In this document: one piece after another, positions 55,907 through 63,932 of the stretch
How positions within the stretch are numbered: the stretch's first letter is position 1
Layout: the number at the start of each line of letters is the position of its first letter
Source of the DNA: Pseudorhodoferax sp. Leaf274
GTDB taxonomy: Bacteria > Pseudomonadota > Gammaproteobacteria > Burkholderiales > Burkholderiaceae_C
Assembly: GCF_001422445.1 (NCBI RefSeq)
Contig: NZ_LMNA01000001.1
Span: forward strand, 162,931-226,930
DNA: 64,000 bases
Direction: 5' to 3'
Translations under genes and position numbers: made by a program
Notes under the pieces: model-generated
Told to the model about the DNA's origin: nothing
Databases searched by the model: none
What the model saw: the letters and a program-made list of their open reading frames with translations, nothing else

Positions 55907-57238
55907 TCAGAAGGTGGACTGCGGCAGATCCCTGGGGCCGAACACCAGCGACACGCGGGCCTCGTCCGGGATGGGTGGCATGCCGGCGTTCAGCGCCTCC
56001 CAGGCCGCGCGCAGCGCGGCCAGCCGCTCGGGCTGGCGCGCCGCCTGGTTGGCCCGCTCGCGCGGGTCGGCCACCACGTCGAACAGGAAGTCCGTGCCGT
56101 CCTGGCGCAGGTATTTCCAGTCGCCGCGCAAGAGCGCACGCTGGCCGCGGTGCTTCATGCGCCAGAACAGGTCGCGCGCAGGCGCCGGCGCGGCCGGGTC
56201 GGCGAAATGCGGCAGCAGGCTGCGCCCGTCCAGCGGGTAGTCCGGGTGCGCCGCCACGCCGGCGGCATCCAGGAAGGTGGCCGTCCAGTCCATCGTCATG
56301 TTGGGGTGCTGGCTCACGCCGCCGGCCGCGATGCGCGCGGGCCAGCGCGCCAGCAGCGGCACGCGCAGGCCGCCTTCGAGCAGGTCCATCTTGCCGCCCA
56401 CGAACGGCCAGTTGTTGGAGAAGCGCTCGCCGCCGTTGTCGCTCGTGAACACCACCAGCGTGTTGTCGGCCAGGCCGCGCCGCGCCAATGCGTCCAGCAC
56501 CTGGCCGATGCCCTCGTCCATCTGCGTGACCATCTTCTGGTAGGTGGCCAGGCTGCCGCCGTCCAGGTGCTTGAGGCCGGCGCCGATGCGCGCGGACTCG
56601 GCCGCGTCCTCGCGCGTGAGCCAGGGCCAATGCGGCGCGCTGTAGTGCAGGCTCAGCAGGAAGGGCTTGGCCGCTTCCTGGCGTTCGATGAACCCGGCCG
56701 CGCGCGCGCTGAGCAGGTCGGTGAGGTAACCATCGCGGTGGATCTCGGTCTCGTTCTCCCACAGGTCGTGGTTGCCGCGCGGGTCCAGGTGCGAGAAGTA
56801 GTCGGCTCCGCCGGCATGGAAGCCCCAGAACTCCCCGTAGCCCGACAGGCGCGGGCCGAGGTGCGGCGGGTAGCCCAGGTGCCACTTGCCGACGAGCGCG
56901 GTGGCATAGCCCGCATCGCGCAGCAACGAGGGCAGCGTGGGGTGCGCGGGCGGCAGGCCCAGCACCTTGTCGCCGTGGGCCGCGGCCAGCGGCTCCTCGG
57001 CCGCGCCGCGCAGGCGGTACTGGTAGCGGCCGCTGGCCAGCGCGAAGCGCGTGGGCGAGCACACGGCCGAGTTGGCATAGCCGCGCGTGAAGCGCAGGCC
57101 TTCAGCGGCCATGCGGTCGAGCCGCGGCGACACGTCGACGGGCTGGTTGGCGGCGTCGCGCGCGCCGGTGCAGCCCAGGTCGGCATAGCCCAGGTCGTCG
57201 GCGAGGATGAAGATCAGGTTGGGGCGTGCATCTGGCAT
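55907..57238 (-). CDS. Sulfatase (formylglycine type)
   Basis: Arylsulfatase-like enzyme of 443 residues. Metal site start NLIFILADDLGYADLGC; the activation motif CSPTR (C-x-P-x-R) near residue 60, whose cysteine would become formylglycine; LVGKWHLGYPP near 110; and FTSDNGGERFSNN near 265. No signal peptide, so it is probably cytoplasmic or needs a different route. It is convergent with the aromatic cluster. Substrate unknown; a choline-sulfate or aryl-sulfate ester is possible. Confidence 0.9.
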   Translation of the reverse strand: MPDARPNLIFILADDLGYADLGCTGARDAANQPVDVSPRLDRMAAEGLRFTRGYANSAVCSPTRFALASGRYQYRLRGAAEEPLAAAHGDKVLGLPPAHPTLPSLLRDAGYATALVGKWHLGYPPHLGPRLSGYGEFWGFHAGGADYFSHLDPRGNHDLWENETEIHRDGYLTDLLSARAAGFIERQEAAKPFLLSLHYSAPHWPWLTREDAAESARIGAGLKHLDGGSLATYQKMVTQMDEGIGQVLDALARRGLADNTLVVFTSDNGGERFSNNWPFVGGKMDLLEGGLRVPLLARWPARIAAGGVSQHPNMTMDWTATFLDAAGVAAHPDYPLDGRSLLPHFADPAAPAPARDLFWRMKHRGQRALLRGDWKYLRQDGTDFLFDVVADPRERANQAARQPERLAALRAAWEALNAGMPPIPDEARVSLVFGPRDLPQSTF

Positions 57239-57286
57239 GCGCGGGACTCTACGCCAAGGCCGCTTGGCCCCGGCAGCCCATGGCCG

Positions 57287-57697
57287 TCAGGCCGGCGTGG
57301 CGATCTCGTCGTAGCCGCGGCCGAGGAACTGCAGCAGGCAAAAACCGTTGCCGAAGGGATCGGCCAGCAGCGCGATGCGGCCCCAGTTGGCCGTGCGGGC
57401 CGGCTGCTCCAGCGTGGCACCGGCCGCCACGGCGCGCGCCACCGCGGCATCGACATCGTCCACCACGATGTCGACATGGACCGGTGTCCAGTGCCGCGTG
57501 TAGTCGCGCACCTGCGTGGCGCCCGGAAAGGCCGGGCTGCCGGCCGGCTTGGCCAGCAGGTAGAGCGGCACGGCGGCGCCCAGCAGTTCCACGCCGTCCG
57601 TGCCGAAGCGCCGGCCCGTGCGCAGGCCGAAGGCAGCGCAGTAGAAACCGGTGGCGCGGGCCAGGTCGTCGACGTCGATGTTCAGCAGCAGCTGCAT
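57287..57697 (-). CDS. VOC-family protein (glyoxalase/bleomycin-resistance-like)
   Basis: A 136-residue VOC protein: MQLLLNIDVDDLARATGFYCAAFGLRTGRRFG at the N-terminus and NWGRIALLADPFGNGFCLLQFLGRGYDEI near the end. Only weak metal-ligand candidates are visible (the usual first His is replaced by N6), so catalysis is uncertain. Isolated gene. Confidence 0.82.
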   Translation of the reverse strand: MQLLLNIDVDDLARATGFYCAAFGLRTGRRFGTDGVELLGAAVPLYLLAKPAGSPAFPGATQVRDYTRHWTPVHVDIVVDDVDAAVARAVAAGATLEQPARTANWGRIALLADPFGNGFCLLQFLGRGYDEIATPA

Positions 57698-57743
57698 GGG
57701 GGGTGCCCTCGTTCAGGCCGCGCCAGGTCGCGCGCGGCGGTGC

Positions 57744-58019
57744 TCACTTGCGCGGTTTGGCCTGGCGGTCGAACTTGCGCCAGTAGGTGAAGGGGTCTTC
57801 GTGCACCTCGAGATCGACCTCGGCCACCCGGGCCTGCAGCCGCTCTTGCACATCGGCCACCGCCTGGTTGTAGATGGCCGGGCCGATCTCTTCGAGGAAG
57901 AAGCCGAGCAGGCCGCCCGCGGCGATGTTGCCGATGGGCTCGTCCGTGTTCTCGCGGAAGTAACGCTCGATGGAGGCGATGGCCTCCGTGCGGACATCCT
58001 TGGGCAGCTCGATGGCCAT
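57744..58019 (-). CDS. DUF2164 protein
   Basis: A 91-residue protein of the DUF2164 family: AIELPKDVRTEAIASIERYF, NTDEPIGNIAAGGLLGFFLEEIGPAIYNQAVADVQERLQ in residues 24-62. Widely conserved in proteobacteria, function unknown. It starts 17 bases after the stop of the VOC gene upstream on the same strand, so the two are probably co-transcribed. Confidence 0.88.
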   Translation of the reverse strand: MAIELPKDVRTEAIASIERYFRENTDEPIGNIAAGGLLGFFLEEIGPAIYNQAVADVQERLQARVAEVDLEVHEDPFTYWRKFDRQAKPRK

Positions 58020-58036
58020 GGCAGGCGGCGCGGCGG

Positions 58037-58429
58037 CTACTTGACCCGGTGGATGGCGCAGAGCTTGTGGCCGTCCGGATCGCGCACGTAGGCCAGGTGC
58101 ATGGCGCCCATGCCGCCGGAGCGCAGGCCCGGCGGATCTTCGATGGAACGGCCGCCGTGCGCCACCGCCACGTCGTGGAACTGCTTCACCTGTTCGGGCG
58201 AAGCGCACTTGAAGCCGATGGTGCCGCCGTTGGAACAGGTGGCCTGCTCGCCGTCGATGGGCTGGCTCAGGCAGAAGGTGCTGCCGTCGTGGCGGTAGAA
58301 CAGCCGGACATGGCCCGAGGCGGCGACGTTGCGGACGGGTTCACCGGCACCGAGCACGCCGAGGACGGCGTCGTAGAAGCGCTTGGAGCGCTCGATGTCA
58401 TTGGATCCGAGCATCACGTGGTTCAGCAT
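58037..58429 (-). CDS. VOC-family protein (lactoylglutathione-lyase-like)
   Basis: A 130-residue VOC protein: MLNHVMLGSNDIERSKRFYDAVLGVLG, then MGAMHLAYVRDPDGHKLCAIHR. H4, a His near 112 and the C-terminal H fit metal binding. Similar proteins are annotated as glyoxalases or dioxygenase-like. It heads a short unit with DUF2164. Confidence 0.87.
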   Translation of the reverse strand: MLNHVMLGSNDIERSKRFYDAVLGVLGAGEPVRNVAASGHVRLFYRHDGSTFCLSQPIDGEQATCSNGGTIGFKCASPEQVKQFHDVAVAHGGRSIEDPPGLRSGGMGAMHLAYVRDPDGHKLCAIHRVK

Positions 58430-58501
58430 GGTGGGGTGCGGTAGTCGTGGGAGCCGGCGATGGTAAGGCGGCCAGCGCCAACAACGCGCTCGACCCCGGT
58501 C

Positions 58502-59164
58502 TCAGCGCGCACGCCGCAGGCAGGCCAGGGCGCTCTGCACGCCGAGCGCCGGACTCGAAAGAACCTCCATGCCCAGGTCGCCCAGCCATTGCACCGCCGG
58601 TGCCATGGACGCCTGGGCCAGGACCACCACGTCCGCTCCTGGAGCGGCCGCACGGACGGCTGCGGCCACCGTCTCGGCATACGCCGTGCGGTCGCCCTGC
58701 AGGAAGTGCGGCCAGGCCCCGTCAACGAGCAGCGTCTCGAGTGCGACCTGCACCCCCAAGGCAGTGGCCGACTCGCGAATGAGCGCCGCGGTGGGCGCCA
58801 AGGTGCTTTCGAGGGCAGCGACCAGCAAGACCCGTGGCCCGCGCGCGACGGCACGGTCTGCCATGGCCCGGTCGATCCGGGCCACCGCAAAGCCGGCGCC
58901 CGTGGGCGTTCGCTCGGCAGCGCCGCCGATGGTCGAGCACGTGCACACGACGAGCGCCGCCCCGCTGGACGCCGCGTGGGCCATCGCAAGCTGGACGCGC
59001 GCGACGAGCGCCGGATCGTCTGCTCCAACGCGCTGCGCCTGGGCCAGCAGGTCCTCGGCGACGACATGTTCGACGCGCAGCGTGGCGTCGGCCGCCTTGA
59101 CGAGTTGCCCGAAGGTCTCGACGTGGACCGCAGACGTGTGCAGGAAGGCGATGTGCGGACGCAT
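58502..59164 (-). CDS. Aspartate/glutamate racemase-family protein lacking the second cysteine
   Basis: A 220-residue protein of the Asp/Glu racemase fold. The first catalytic region is present (VVCTCSTIGGAAERTPTG near residue 73). The second, usually GCT, reads LAQASMAPA near 182, with no cysteine. One-cysteine members include arylmalonate decarboxylase and maleate isomerase-like enzymes, though they usually keep other residues, so racemase activity is doubtful. The start MRPHIAFLHTS was chosen where homology begins. No operon partners are clear. Confidence 0.75.
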   Translation of the reverse strand: MRPHIAFLHTSAVHVETFGQLVKAADATLRVEHVVAEDLLAQAQRVGADDPALVARVQLAMAHAASSGAALVVCTCSTIGGAAERTPTGAGFAVARIDRAMADRAVARGPRVLLVAALESTLAPTAALIRESATALGVQVALETLLVDGAWPHFLQGDRTAYAETVAAAVRAAAPGADVVVLAQASMAPAVQWLGDLGMEVLSSPALGVQSALACLRRAR

Positions 59165-59205
59165 GGCGTGGGGCTGGTTTGGGGTGTGTCGGCGAGAGTT
59201 GCGGC

Positions 59206-59712
59206 TCAACGGGCGTCGCCAACGGTATCCGGGGGCGAAACGTCGGCCACCAAGCTCTTGCGCATGGGCTGGCATTCCAGGCCTGCCCAACGCTGGAGTG
59301 GACCGCAGGCCGAGAAACCGTTGCGGCTGTAAAACGGCAATGCCGTTCGCGTGCTGTCCAGCTGCAAGACCTCGACGCCGCGCGCGGACGCCCCGGCTTG
59401 CGCCGCCCGCAACAGCGCCTTGCCCACGCCCTGGTGCAGCGCGCGCGGGACCACATAGCACAGTGCCAGCGTATTGCCGGAGACCAAGGCCACGCCAAGC
59501 ACGTCGTGCGCGCGCGATGCCACGACCGCTACCGAGTCGGAGGCCGCGATCCACTTCTCCACCTGGGCCACCGTCTTGTTGGCCAGCCAACGCGCCACGG
59601 TCTCGGGATCGTCGCGGTGGTCGGCCGTGCAGCAGAACGTGATCGACGCTCGCAGCACATCGCAGATGGCGGATGCATGCTGCAGGGTTGCGGGTTGGAT
59701 TTCAAAGTGCAT
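59206..59712 (-). CDS. GNAT-family N-acetyltransferase
   Basis: A 168-residue acetyltransferase. The acetyl-CoA-binding motif A is ALCYVVPRALHQGVGKALLRAAQAGA (residues 79-104), with R/Q-x-x-G-x-G/A recognisable as HQGVGKA, followed by LPFYSRNGFSACGP. High GC like the chromosome. It lies just beyond the end of the integron cassette array; no attC site follows it, so it is not counted as a cassette. Confidence 0.85.
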   Translation of the reverse strand: MHFEIQPATLQHASAICDVLRASITFCCTADHRDDPETVARWLANKTVAQVEKWIAASDSVAVVASRAHDVLGVALVSGNTLALCYVVPRALHQGVGKALLRAAQAGASARGVEVLQLDSTRTALPFYSRNGFSACGPLQRWAGLECQPMRKSLVADVSPPDTVGDAR

Positions 59713-59858
59713 GCAGCGCGTTGGGGCGGGTGGGGGCAACAACGTGGAGCGGCTGCGATCTCAGGCCTTTTGCGGGTGGAAGCGACTAAGTTGCACAAGA
59801 CTGTCTCGCATCGCCCAAACCCGCGTCATTCGAGTTGATGTCCGTCTGAACTGGAAAC

Positions 59859-59883
59859 TGAACCGCCCCCCCGTGGCGGTTCA
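59859..59883 (-). terminator. Hairpin at the distal end of the cassette array
   Basis: TGAACCGCC (59859-59867) pairs perfectly with GGCGGTTCA (59875-59883) around a seven-base loop; on the minus strand GTTTCC follows. It overlaps the stop codon of the last cassette gene. It is a plausible terminator for the array, though the U-run is short. Confidence 0.5.
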
Positions 59884-60192
59884 CCATCTTGGAAGCTCCG
59901 GCTTCATCTGAAGGCTAGCCGGAGGAAGCTCCCGCTCCAACTCCTTGAGACGGTCGGTATATCGCAGCCCCAGGACGCGAAGCTCGCCATTGATTCGATC
60001 AACCAAAATTGGCACATTGCCCACCAGGGAAGCCTCAAGCTTGCGGGGATCGGCCAAGAATTCCTTCGAGTTGTAGAAAAACACCCAGCCGTACGGAAGC
60101 GCGATAGTCTTCTCACGATAGATCGCAGCCGTTCCATCGGTGGCCAGACTGACCCAGGATGCTGCGAGTTCCCGCGCGGTGCCGAAGTTCAT
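59881..60192 (-). CDS. YrhB/Imm35-like immunity-domain protein (integron cassette)
   Basis: A 103-residue cytosolic protein with the YrhB/Imm35-type pattern: KTIALPYGWVFFYNSKEFL in the middle and LVGNVPILVDRINGELRVLG near 55-75. Members are predicted immunity proteins against polymorphic toxins or small chaperones. No toxin partner is present. Last cassette of the array; its ATG is six bases from the preceding attC boundary. Confidence 0.75.
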   Translation of the reverse strand: MNFGTARELAASWVSLATDGTAAIYREKTIALPYGWVFFYNSKEFLADPRKLEASLVGNVPILVDRINGELRVLGLRYTDRLKELERELPPASLQMKPELPRW

Positions 60193-60197
60193 TTAAG

Positions 60198-60254
60198 GCC
60201 TAACGTGAAGGCCAGCGGCCGCCGCAGGCGGTCCGATGGGCCGTAGTGTTAAAG
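60198..60254 (-). repeat. attC site 1
   Basis: 57 bases. On the minus strand it runs from CTTTAAC (60254-60248) to the crossover core GTTAGGC (60204-60198); the interior pairs as GGCC/GCGG-type arms around GCA. It follows the DUF4262 cassette gene by nine bases. Confidence 0.88.
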
Positions 60255-60263
60255 GGAATAGCG

Positions 60264-60719
60264 CTAGCCCTTCTTGGCCAGTACAGGCTGCCACTGCAAG
60301 AATGACTCCGGCGCGTCGTTAGTCCAAGGCCACACCCCTTCGGTAGTGGGATAAATGACTTGCACGGCTTGAAAATCTCGACCGCCATAGAAATCAATGT
60401 CCTGACCCAAGTAGTCGTCATAGACCGACAAGGGTACTGCACCGATACAAATATCAAATCCTTCGAGAAAACCGCTGTAGTACTTCCCGACTTCGAATAT
60501 TTCGCCGTCACGAACTCGGCTGTTGTACTCATTGATGACAGAGTGCGCCATCGGTCGTTTGAGGCCAACTACAACAACCTCAGGCGCTCCAGTCTCTCGC
60601 TGAATCCCAATGGAGTACGCAAATGGCGGAAGGTCACCTTCAGGGTCAAACACGTGCATGACACTGCAGCCGTACTTCGCAATGTCATCTTTCGTCCGTT
60701 GATCACCGTCGCGCTGCAT
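60264..60719 (-). CDS. DUF4262 protein (integron cassette)
   Basis: A 151-residue protein with the DUF4262 pattern: YGCSVMHVFDPEGDLPPFAYSIGI near 16-39, PEVVVVGLKRPMAHSVINEY near 46-65 and the C-terminal WPWTNDAPESFLQWQPVL. The function is unknown; the family is frequent in integron and plasmid contexts. AAAGGG precedes the ATG and comes partly from the neighbouring attC. Confidence 0.82.
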   Translation of the reverse strand: MQRDGDQRTKDDIAKYGCSVMHVFDPEGDLPPFAYSIGIQRETGAPEVVVVGLKRPMAHSVINEYNSRVRDGEIFEVGKYYSGFLEGFDICIGAVPLSVYDDYLGQDIDFYGGRDFQAVQVIYPTTEGVWPWTNDAPESFLQWQPVLAKKG

Positions 60720-60726
60720 TGGTGCC

Positions 60727-60783
60727 CTTTAACGTTGAAATTCAGCGAACGCCGAAGGCGTCCGCTGCAATGACCAGTTGGAT
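60727..60783 (-). repeat. attC site 2
   Basis: 57 bases. On the minus strand ATCCAAC (60783-60777) to GTTAAAG (60733-60727, last base off consensus). The arms AGCG-ACGCC and GGCGT-CGCT pair around GAA. It follows the 123-residue cassette gene by seven bases. Confidence 0.85.
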
Positions 60784-60790
60784 GGAAATT

Positions 60791-61162
60791 TCACAACATA
60801 AGCGCCAATGCGAAAATGGCAATGGAAACTGTTAGTCCGCCGATGAATATTCCACGCGTTGGGCGACCCAATTGCTGAACGAATGAGGGGTAGTTGAGCT
60901 TTGCGAGCGCACGAGCCGAACTTGACTGCGCTTGAAAGCACGCGTCTGTAGTCGAATCGCCGACCTGAAGATCATTTAGAGAGCCCATTCCACCAAAATG
61001 ACTCAGGAAACTTGCGCATCCCATGCGATCCCCAGCCCGGAGTTTCGCTAGATCGGCGTCAAGCTGCTCAGCCCATGCCAAGTTGCCTGATCGTAAGAGC
61101 ATTTCCCGAAGTTGCTCAACTTGCAATGCGAGATCTTGAAGTGGCGTCGCGGGCGTGTTCAT
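60791..61162 (-). CDS. Hypothetical protein with C-terminal membrane helix (integron cassette)
   Basis: A 123-residue protein. The N-terminal 45 residues are helical (LQDLALQVEQLREMLLRSGNLAWAEQLDADLAKL), then a GMGSLNDLQVG segment, and a C-terminal hydrophobic helix (GIFIGGLTVSIAIFALALML) that could anchor it in the membrane. The helical-plus-GMGSLND part resembles a small unnamed family often found near toxin-immunity genes. Function not recognised. Its ATG is four bases from the attC boundary. Confidence 0.7.
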   Translation of the reverse strand: MNTPATPLQDLALQVEQLREMLLRSGNLAWAEQLDADLAKLRAGDRMGCASFLSHFGGMGSLNDLQVGDSTTDACFQAQSSSARALAKLNYPSFVQQLGRPTRGIFIGGLTVSIAIFALALML

Positions 61163-61166
61163 GGCA

Positions 61167-61280
61167 ATCTAACGTTTGACATGAGAGGCGACCGAAAGCA
61201 TGGCCCGGCAAGGCGGAAAATAGACGCGAGAGCCTTGCCGGGTCATGCTTTTGGGCGTCCTCTCGATGGAAGGGTTAGGC
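61167..61280 (-). repeat. attC site 3 (long)
   Basis: 114 bases, the longest in the array. On the minus strand GCCTAAC (61280-61274) to GTTAGAT (61173-61167). The arms around GAGAGGC, GAAAGCATG and CCCGGCAAGGC pair over about 40 bases with a 17-base loop. The stop codon of the adjacent GIY-YIG cassette gene lies inside this site. Confidence 0.9.
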
Positions 61281-61895
61281 CACAACGCGCGCGCTCTGTA
61301 TGGATGCGTGAATCGCTGCAACGGCGGTGACGTGCAGAAGAACTTCTTCGGTGAAGAACTCGCGTGCGCGGTTGATCCTAAACGGAGCAAAAAGGCGGTG
61401 CATCGCCTGTTCTAGTTCCGTGTAGTTTCGAGTTCGCCATGTATGGAGTTCCTCGAACTGGAAAGGCGTTCCTGTTGTGTACAGCTGGGCGATGCGTGAT
61501 AACAGCGGTTGTGTAGTGTGCCCAATCTTGACAATCTTCATGCCTGAGCTAGTGAAGAGCCCGGTGCCAAGGACGTAAACCAAGCCTTGTTCGGATTCGT
61601 AGTTTTCCTCAGGAGCTTCGTCGGCCGCCTCCTCACTTGCAAGTGAGATGAGCATGGGCTTGACGGTTCGATCGACTAGAAAATCGGAGCTTCGGGTGAC
61701 GAGTGCGTAGATGGGGTTCAGGAGCGCGTGGTCAAAGCTCTGGTAATTTCCCTTCTCGATACCAACTCGGTGCGCTTCGGTTTGGTAGAGATGGGGAAAC
61801 AGGGTTTTGATTTGGTCTCGAATCTGCCCCGGCGAAAGGGGCTGCGTAGATCCGCTTAGTACGGTTCGAATGGCTTCGCTCAATGAGACGGGCAA
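61275..61895 (-). CDS. T5orf172/GIY-YIG-type nuclease domain protein (integron cassette)
   Basis: A 206-residue protein. The N-terminal 75 residues look like a winged-helix (HARE-HTH-like) domain (LSEAIRTVLSGSTQPLSPGQI). The C-terminal domain has GLVYVLGTGLF, then KIGHTTQPLLSRIAQLYTTGTPF and ELEQAMHRLFAPFRINRAREFF, the T5orf172 variant of GIY-YIG nucleases. The start is TTG with AGGAGA seven bases upstream. The stop codon is inside its attC. A restriction or anti-phage role is possible but not shown. Confidence 0.8.
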   Translation of the reverse strand: MPVSLSEAIRTVLSGSTQPLSPGQIRDQIKTLFPHLYQTEAHRVGIEKGNYQSFDHALLNPIYALVTRSSDFLVDRTVKPMLISLASEEAADEAPEENYESEQGLVYVLGTGLFTSSGMKIVKIGHTTQPLLSRIAQLYTTGTPFQFEELHTWRTRNYTELEQAMHRLFAPFRINRAREFFTEEVLLHVTAVAAIHASIQSARVVA

Positions 61896-61910
61896 GTGGT
61901 TCTCCTTGTG

Positions 61911-61967
61911 GCCTAACGATCTAGCTCAGCGGGCGGCGGAGCCGTCTGCTGGAGCAACCAGTTAGAC
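61911..61967 (-). repeat. attC site 4
   Basis: 57 bases. On the minus strand GTCTAAC (61967-61961) to GTTAGGC (61917-61911), both perfect GTTRRRY-type ends; arms GCTC-GCGGGCGGC and GCCG-CTGC-GAGC pair around GGA. Confidence 0.92.
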
Positions 61968-62033
61968 GGCATTCTCCCCACCGGCACCTTGAAGCGCGAC
62001 ATCGTCTGTTCTCTCGCTTCAACTCGCCGCCGC

Positions 62034-62663
62034 CTACGGGACGACGTTCACCCGACTCAGAATTTGCGTGCCGAACTTGCTCCAGTTCGCATCCCATGTG
62101 TCAGCCGGACTTTCGAACGTGAAGATGTGCACGGTATCGGCCTTGTCATGCGCAAGGATGAACTTGTGCACGATGATGGGCTTGAGCCCAGGCGGCGCGT
62201 CGCGGTAACGGAAGAAGGTCTGCTCGAAGTCGCCACCAGGCTTCTGCTCCAGGAGCAAGATCTCGTCCTTACGGTGCGAGTCGAGGAACGGCTTGACGTA
62301 CGCGAGCGCCATCCTGCGCGCCTCGAAGTTCAGCGTGCGCTTGGACCCCGTGATGATCTGCACCGTGAATCCTGTTTCGAACGGCTTGGCCTGGCTGAAC
62401 ACTTCGGGGCTAGTCGCATAAGTCGACATTGTGACCCGCGACGGCGGCGCGGCCAATTCGCGCTCTGTCCATCCTGCCGGCTTCGGGAACACTGCGTTTT
62501 TGTAAATCTGCCAGGCGAAGCCCTCCGGTGACGGCGGCAGTTGCGTCTTCATCGCCTCCAGAAGCTGTTCGGGCGTGAGTGACGGCTGCGAAACCTCATG
62601 TGCCCAGACCCCCGCGGACGCCAGCGTCGCAAGCGCTGCCAAGACCTGTCTTCGATTGTTCAT
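62034..62663 (-). CDS. Exported hypothetical protein (integron cassette)
   Basis: A 209-residue protein with an export signal MNNRRQVLAALATLASAGVWA that carries a twin-arginine-like NRRQVL. The rest is soluble (WQIYKNAVFPKPAGWTER, GFTVQIITGSKRTLNFEARRMALAYVKPFL, and a C-terminal TWDANWSKFGTQILSRV). The second of two adjacent ATGs was chosen since AAGGAGG is six bases before it and abuts the first. No family was recognised. It lies between attC sites 4 and 5. Confidence 0.75.
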   Translation of the reverse strand: MNNRRQVLAALATLASAGVWAHEVSQPSLTPEQLLEAMKTQLPPSPEGFAWQIYKNAVFPKPAGWTERELAAPPSRVTMSTYATSPEVFSQAKPFETGFTVQIITGSKRTLNFEARRMALAYVKPFLDSHRKDEILLLEQKPGGDFEQTFFRYRDAPPGLKPIIVHKFILAHDKADTVHIFTFESPADTWDANWSKFGTQILSRVNVVP

Positions 62664-62714
62664 GCTCATCCTCCTTATCTATCTCTCTTTAGCGGGCGGG
62701 TACTAGGCCATGCC

Positions 62715-62770
62715 GTCTAACGATATAGCTCCGCAGACGCTGCAGGCGGTCCGCTGAAGCGGATTGTTAG
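62715..62770 (-). repeat. attC site 5, split by IS5-family insertion
   Basis: Left (crossover) core GTTAGAC on the minus strand (62721-62715) and most of the stem are present. The opposite end is broken after GTTAG at 62766-62770; the missing AC lies beyond the insertion element at 63937-63938. Joining the flanks at the TTAG duplication restores a perfect GTTAGAC end. The site belongs to the cassette or gene ending at 63933. Confidence 0.85.
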
Positions 62771-63932
62771 GGAAGGTCTGCACAAATCCGCTGCCGGCGT
62801 GTTTGGTGAGCCCGGTGCGCTAAGAAAATCTGAGCCATGAAACAAGCCGACCTGGGCCTGAACCTGACGACCAAGCGCACGCGCAAGCGTGAGTTCCTGG
62901 CGGAGATGGAGCGTGTGGTGCCGTGGGCAGCGCTCGTTGCCTTGATCACCCCGTACGCGCCGGAAGGCAGACGCGGTCGCCCGCCCTTTGCCGTGGAGAC
63001 GATGGTGCGCATCCACTTCATGCAACAGTGGTTCATGTTGAGCGATCCGGCGATTGAAGAGGCATTGCACGACGTGCCGCTGTTCCGCGAATTCGCTGGC
63101 TTGAACTGGAACACGCCGCTGCCCGACGAGACGACGATCCTGCGCTTTCGTCGGCTGCTGGAAGAACACAAGCTGGCCCCGCAGATCCTGACGCTGGTCA
63201 ATGAACTGCTGGGTGCCAAAGGTCTGCTGCTGCGAGCCGGCACTGTGGTGGACGCCACACTGATCGCCGCGCCCAGTTCGACCAAGAACGCCACGGGCGA
63301 GCGCGACCCTGAGATGAAGCAGAGCCAAAAGGGTCAGCAATGGTTCTTTGGCATGAAGGCCCACATTGGCGTGGACGCCGACTCGGGCCTGGTGCACACG
63401 GTGCGGGGAACCGCCGGCAGCGTGGGCGACGTGGTCGAGGCCAACACGCTGCTGCATGGCGAGGAAACCCAAGCCTGGGGCGACGCCGGCTACCAGGGAG
63501 CTGGCAAGCGACCGGATGCCAAGGAAGGCGTGCGCTGGAACATCGCCATGCGCCCGGGCAAGCGCAAGCTGCTGGACAAGACCGACTTGGTCGACGAGTT
63601 GACCGACCAGCTCGAACGCATCAAGGCCAGCATCCGGGCCAAGGTCGAGCACCCGTTCCGGGTGATCAAGCGCCAGTTCGGCCACGTCAAGGTGCGCTAC
63701 CGCGGGCTGGCGAAGAACACCGCGCAGCTGCACACGCTGTTCGCGCTGTCCAACCTGTGGATGGTTCGGCGCACTTTGATGGGTGCGCAGGCATGAGTGC
63801 GCCTGCAAAGGGCCAAACTGCCGGAAAGCAGGCCCGAAGGAGCCGAAAAGCCGCCGTGCAAGGGGCCGAAGCGGCGAATTGGCTGGGTGGGGCTGCATCA
63901 GCACATCTCAAAGCGTATTGCGCAGAGCTTCC
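62771..63932 (+). mobile_element. IS5-family insertion sequence
   Basis: An 1162-base element. Left end GGAAGGTCTGCACAA and right end (inverted) GGAAGCTCTGCGCAA agree at 13 of 15 positions. It is flanked by a four-base direct duplication TTAG (62767-62770 and 63933-63936), which fits the YTAR target of the IS5 group. One intact transposase gene; 136 bases without features follow it. The target was the outer core of an integron attC site. Confidence 0.92.
62837..63796 (+). CDS. IS5-family transposase (DDE type)
   Basis: A 319-residue DDE transposase, apparently intact. The N-terminal helical region includes GRPPFAVETMVRIHFMQQWF. The first D is in AGTVVDATLIAAPSS near 140, the second in WGDAGYQGAGKR near 217, and the E in KVEHPFRVIKRQFGHVKVRYRG near 275. 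It occupies most of the IS. Opposite in strand to the cassettes. Confidence 0.95.
   Translation: MKQADLGLNLTTKRTRKREFLAEMERVVPWAALVALITPYAPEGRRGRPPFAVETMVRIHFMQQWFMLSDPAIEEALHDVPLFREFAGLNWNTPLPDETTILRFRRLLEEHKLAPQILTLVNELLGAKGLLLRAGTVVDATLIAAPSSTKNATGERDPEMKQSQKGQQWFFGMKAHIGVDADSGLVHTVRGTAGSVGDVVEANTLLHGEETQAWGDAGYQGAGKRPDAKEGVRWNIAMRPGKRKLLDKTDLVDELTDQLERIKASIRAKVEHPFRVIKRQFGHVKVRYRGLAKNTAQLHTLFALSNLWMVRRTLMGAQA

Larger units (their letters stand above)
59713..62770 (-). mobile_element. Integron gene-cassette array (five attC sites)
   Basis: Five minus-strand ORFs separated by imperfect palindromes with GTTRRRY/RYYYAAC ends, the attC layout of chromosomal integrons. Every attC lies directly downstream of an ORF and every start codon lies within a few bases of the preceding attC boundary (the rightmost one, 62663, is about 50 bases away). 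Base composition is lower in GC than the flanks. No integrase or attI is in the window; by orientation they would lie to the right. The left end (59713-59880) has no intact attC, so the last cassette has lost its site. Confidence 0.88.

Noticed and set aside
59206..59712. GNAT gene as a further integron cassette
   Set aside because: No attC ends (GTTRRRY/RYYYAAC pair) were found between it and the Imm35-like gene or after it, and its base composition matches the chromosome.
59881..62663. Complete toxin-antitoxin or toxin-immunity pairs in the cassettes
   Set aside because: Immunity-like and nuclease-like genes occur singly; no cognate partner could be recognised.
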